DNA of 64,000 nt from Peptostreptococcus equinus (GTDB taxonomy: Bacteria > Bacillota > Clostridia > Peptostreptococcales > Peptostreptococcaceae): NCBI RefSeq assembly GCF_027125355.1, contig NZ_CP114052.1:248001-312000 (forward strand). The letters run 5' to 3'. Made by a program: the position numbers and the translations under genes. The notes under the pieces are model-generated. The model did not search any database, was not told the DNA's origin, and saw only the letters and a list, made by a program, of their open reading frames with translations. Within the stretch, counting starts at the first letter, position 1, and every line of letters begins with the position of its first letter. Positions 62,737-64,000 of the stretch are shown here, in pieces.

Positions 62737-63870
62737 ATGAAAAATAGAATAGAAAAATACATATTAGAAAAGTCTGAGGAATTGGTCTTTATTACAATAA
62801 ATGAATCAAGCGAATTGAATTTGCCAGGCTATGAAATACCCGAAGAAGGATTAAAACTTCCTATAAAAAGTTCTGTATTAGTAAACTCAATAAAAGATAA
62901 TAAGGCACAGGAAGAATTAAATTTAGTGTCAATAGTAGATGCTGTCCTATTTTTACAGGGCATAGATAGCGGTTTTTTATACAATGATGAATATGATAAA
63001 TTTATTCAAGCTTTTTCCCAAAGAATGAATTTCAAGCCTTTAGAATATTTGGGGTATATGTCTCAAGAAGCATATAATAGAGGAGAAGTAAGTGATGCAC
63101 TAGTATACATAAAATCATATCTAAGAAGAGATGATAAGGACACGATGGCACTTTATCAGTATGCTATTATTTGTCAAGAATTAAGTATGAGATACCAAAA
63201 AGACGAGGATATAAAAGCTATGAATGATTTTTTGATAGAGGCATCTACTGCCCTTGAAAAAATAATAGACGTAAATCCGGAATTTGCTTTAGCATACTAT
63301 CAGTTAGGTTTTCACTATTCAAATCAAAAACAATATGTGAAATCAAAATTAACATGGCAAAAAGCCATCGAATTGGGTTTAGAAGAGGAACTAAACTCTG
63401 AACTAATAGAAAATTTGGATAGGATGGAATTTAAAGTTCAGTATGAAGAGGGATACAATCTAGTATTCCAAGGTAATGCTGAAGAAGGGCTTGAGAAGTT
63501 ACGTCCCTTAGAAGACGAAAATCCGGATTGGTGGAATTTATTATTTGTAATAAGCCTTGCATACAAATCTCTTGGAGAGAATACAAAGGCAAAATCTTAT
63601 TTGGAAAAGATATTAATTATAAGACCAACTCAGGTAGATACATTAGTAGAACTAGCTTTATCTTATGCAGAGGAAGGTAATCTAAATCAGTCAATTGAGT
63701 TATTGGCAAAGGCAAGTAAAATTAAAAAAGATAATCCAGAAATATTATGTAACTTAGGAATGGCATATTTACATAATGGAGATTATGATAATGCAAAATA
63801 CTATATAGAAAGAGCTTATGAAATTGATCCAACTGATCAAGTTACAATTGCTTGTATGAGTCAGATATAA
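62737..63870 (+). CDS. TPR-repeat protein
   Basis: 377 residues. Residues 1-100 have no recognised fold; from about 105 on, TPR units are visible, clearest in PEFALAYYQLGFHYSNQKQY, PDWWNLLFVISLAYKSLGEN, VDTLVELALSYAEEGNLNQS and PEILCNLGMAYLHNGDYDNA. TPRs bind partner proteins. No signal peptide, so cytosolic. 52 bases after the radical SAM gene. Partner unknown. Confidence 0.8.
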   Translation: MKNRIEKYILEKSEELVFITINESSELNLPGYEIPEEGLKLPIKSSVLVNSIKDNKAQEELNLVSIVDAVLFLQGIDSGFLYNDEYDKFIQAFSQRMNFKPLEYLGYMSQEAYNRGEVSDALVYIKSYLRRDDKDTMALYQYAIICQELSMRYQKDEDIKAMNDFLIEASTALEKIIDVNPEFALAYYQLGFHYSNQKQYVKSKLTWQKAIELGLEEELNSELIENLDRMEFKVQYEEGYNLVFQGNAEEGLEKLRPLEDENPDWWNLLFVISLAYKSLGENTKAKSYLEKILIIRPTQVDTLVELALSYAEEGNLNQSIELLAKASKIKKDNPEILCNLGMAYLHNGDYDNAKYYIERAYEIDPTDQVTIACMSQI

Positions 63871-63951
63871 TTTTGCGTGGATATGTGTATTATTAAATTT
63901 GACTAAGGATATTTATAAATAGACTTATTACAGTTTTAATATTTAAATTAT

Positions 63952-63959
63952 GTTATAAT
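63952..63959 (+). promoter_or_regulatory. Extended -10 before the last gene
   Basis: TGTTATAAT (63951-63959) about 32 bases before the last start codon; no good -35. Confidence 0.4.
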
Positions 63960-63990
63960 TATTTTAAAACAAAATGAGGGGGGTAAGTCT

Positions 63991-64000
63991 ATGAAAATTA
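63991..64000 (+). CDS. Start of a truncated gene
   Basis: An ATG after GAGGGGGG begins MKI... and runs off the window. Nothing can be said about the product. Confidence 0.5.

Noticed and set aside
1..64000. CRISPR arrays, prophage and tRNA or rRNA genes
   Set aside because: No regularly spaced repeats, phage structural genes, or tRNA-like cloverleaf/CCA patterns were found on reading through; none can be supported.

Overview
The window reads as chromosome of a low-GC anaerobic Firmicute (class Clostridia). Base composition is strongly AT-rich, ribosome sites are strong GGAGG types, TTG and GTG starts are common, and an anaerobe's gene set is present: flavodiiron protein, clostridial-type short NadB, acyl-CoA dehydrogenase/ETF fermentation genes and B12-radical SAM proteins. 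Gene content fits the Peptostreptococcaceae and relatives; that placement is inference from protein flavour, not from a marker gene. No rRNA, tRNA, CRISPR array or intact mobile element was found.

Layout. 1-11.6 kb: membrane export and sensing. It holds an ABC exporter permease, an NfeD-like protein, an orphan histidine kinase/response regulator pair, thiol peroxidase, then a divergent DesK/NarL-type two-component system facing a three-gene ABC exporter (LnrJK-LnrLMN-like layout) and a MerR/GyrI regulator. 11.6-17 kb: a minus-strand fermentation operon (acyl-CoA dehydrogenase, EtfB, EtfA, two hotdog-fold beta-aminoacyl-CoA ammonia-lyase paralogues, class III CoA-transferase) that reads as a complete reductive route for a beta-amino acid. 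17.2-24.1 kb: cofactor synthesis, with nadABC (minus, NiaR-like operator) divergent from ribD-ribE-ribBA-ribH (plus, FMN riboswitch). A 225-bp internally deleted IS3-type element lies between ribH and dcd.

24.4-31.6 kb: dCTP deaminase, a FlK-like thioesterase, then a three-gene unit made of a signal-less binding-protein fold with an N-terminal DUF1858-like domain (frameshifted here), a HypB/UreG-like GTPase and an ABC ATPase with no permease. Next come flavodiiron protein, dUTPase, a candidate small RNA and a secreted protein. 31.7-46.3 kb: SOS-type DNA polymerase IV, thioredoxin reductase, MntP, a lipoprotein, the Trk potassium system, purA/purB with a leader terminator, a frameshifted GNAT acetyltransferase, an omega-amidase-like hydrolase and three tandem DUF975 membrane proteins. 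46.4-64 kb: housekeeping genes (RsmF-like, LepB, Nth, TrmL, DegV, PepD, MutS2, lipid kinase, ArgS, CstA) and a conserved-looking trio of an unknown protein, a B12-radical SAM protein and a TPR protein.

The strongest candidates for something undescribed are the beta-amino-acid operon with its two complementary degenerate hotdog subunits, and the permease-less cytosolic ABC/GTPase unit at 25.7-28.7 kb.
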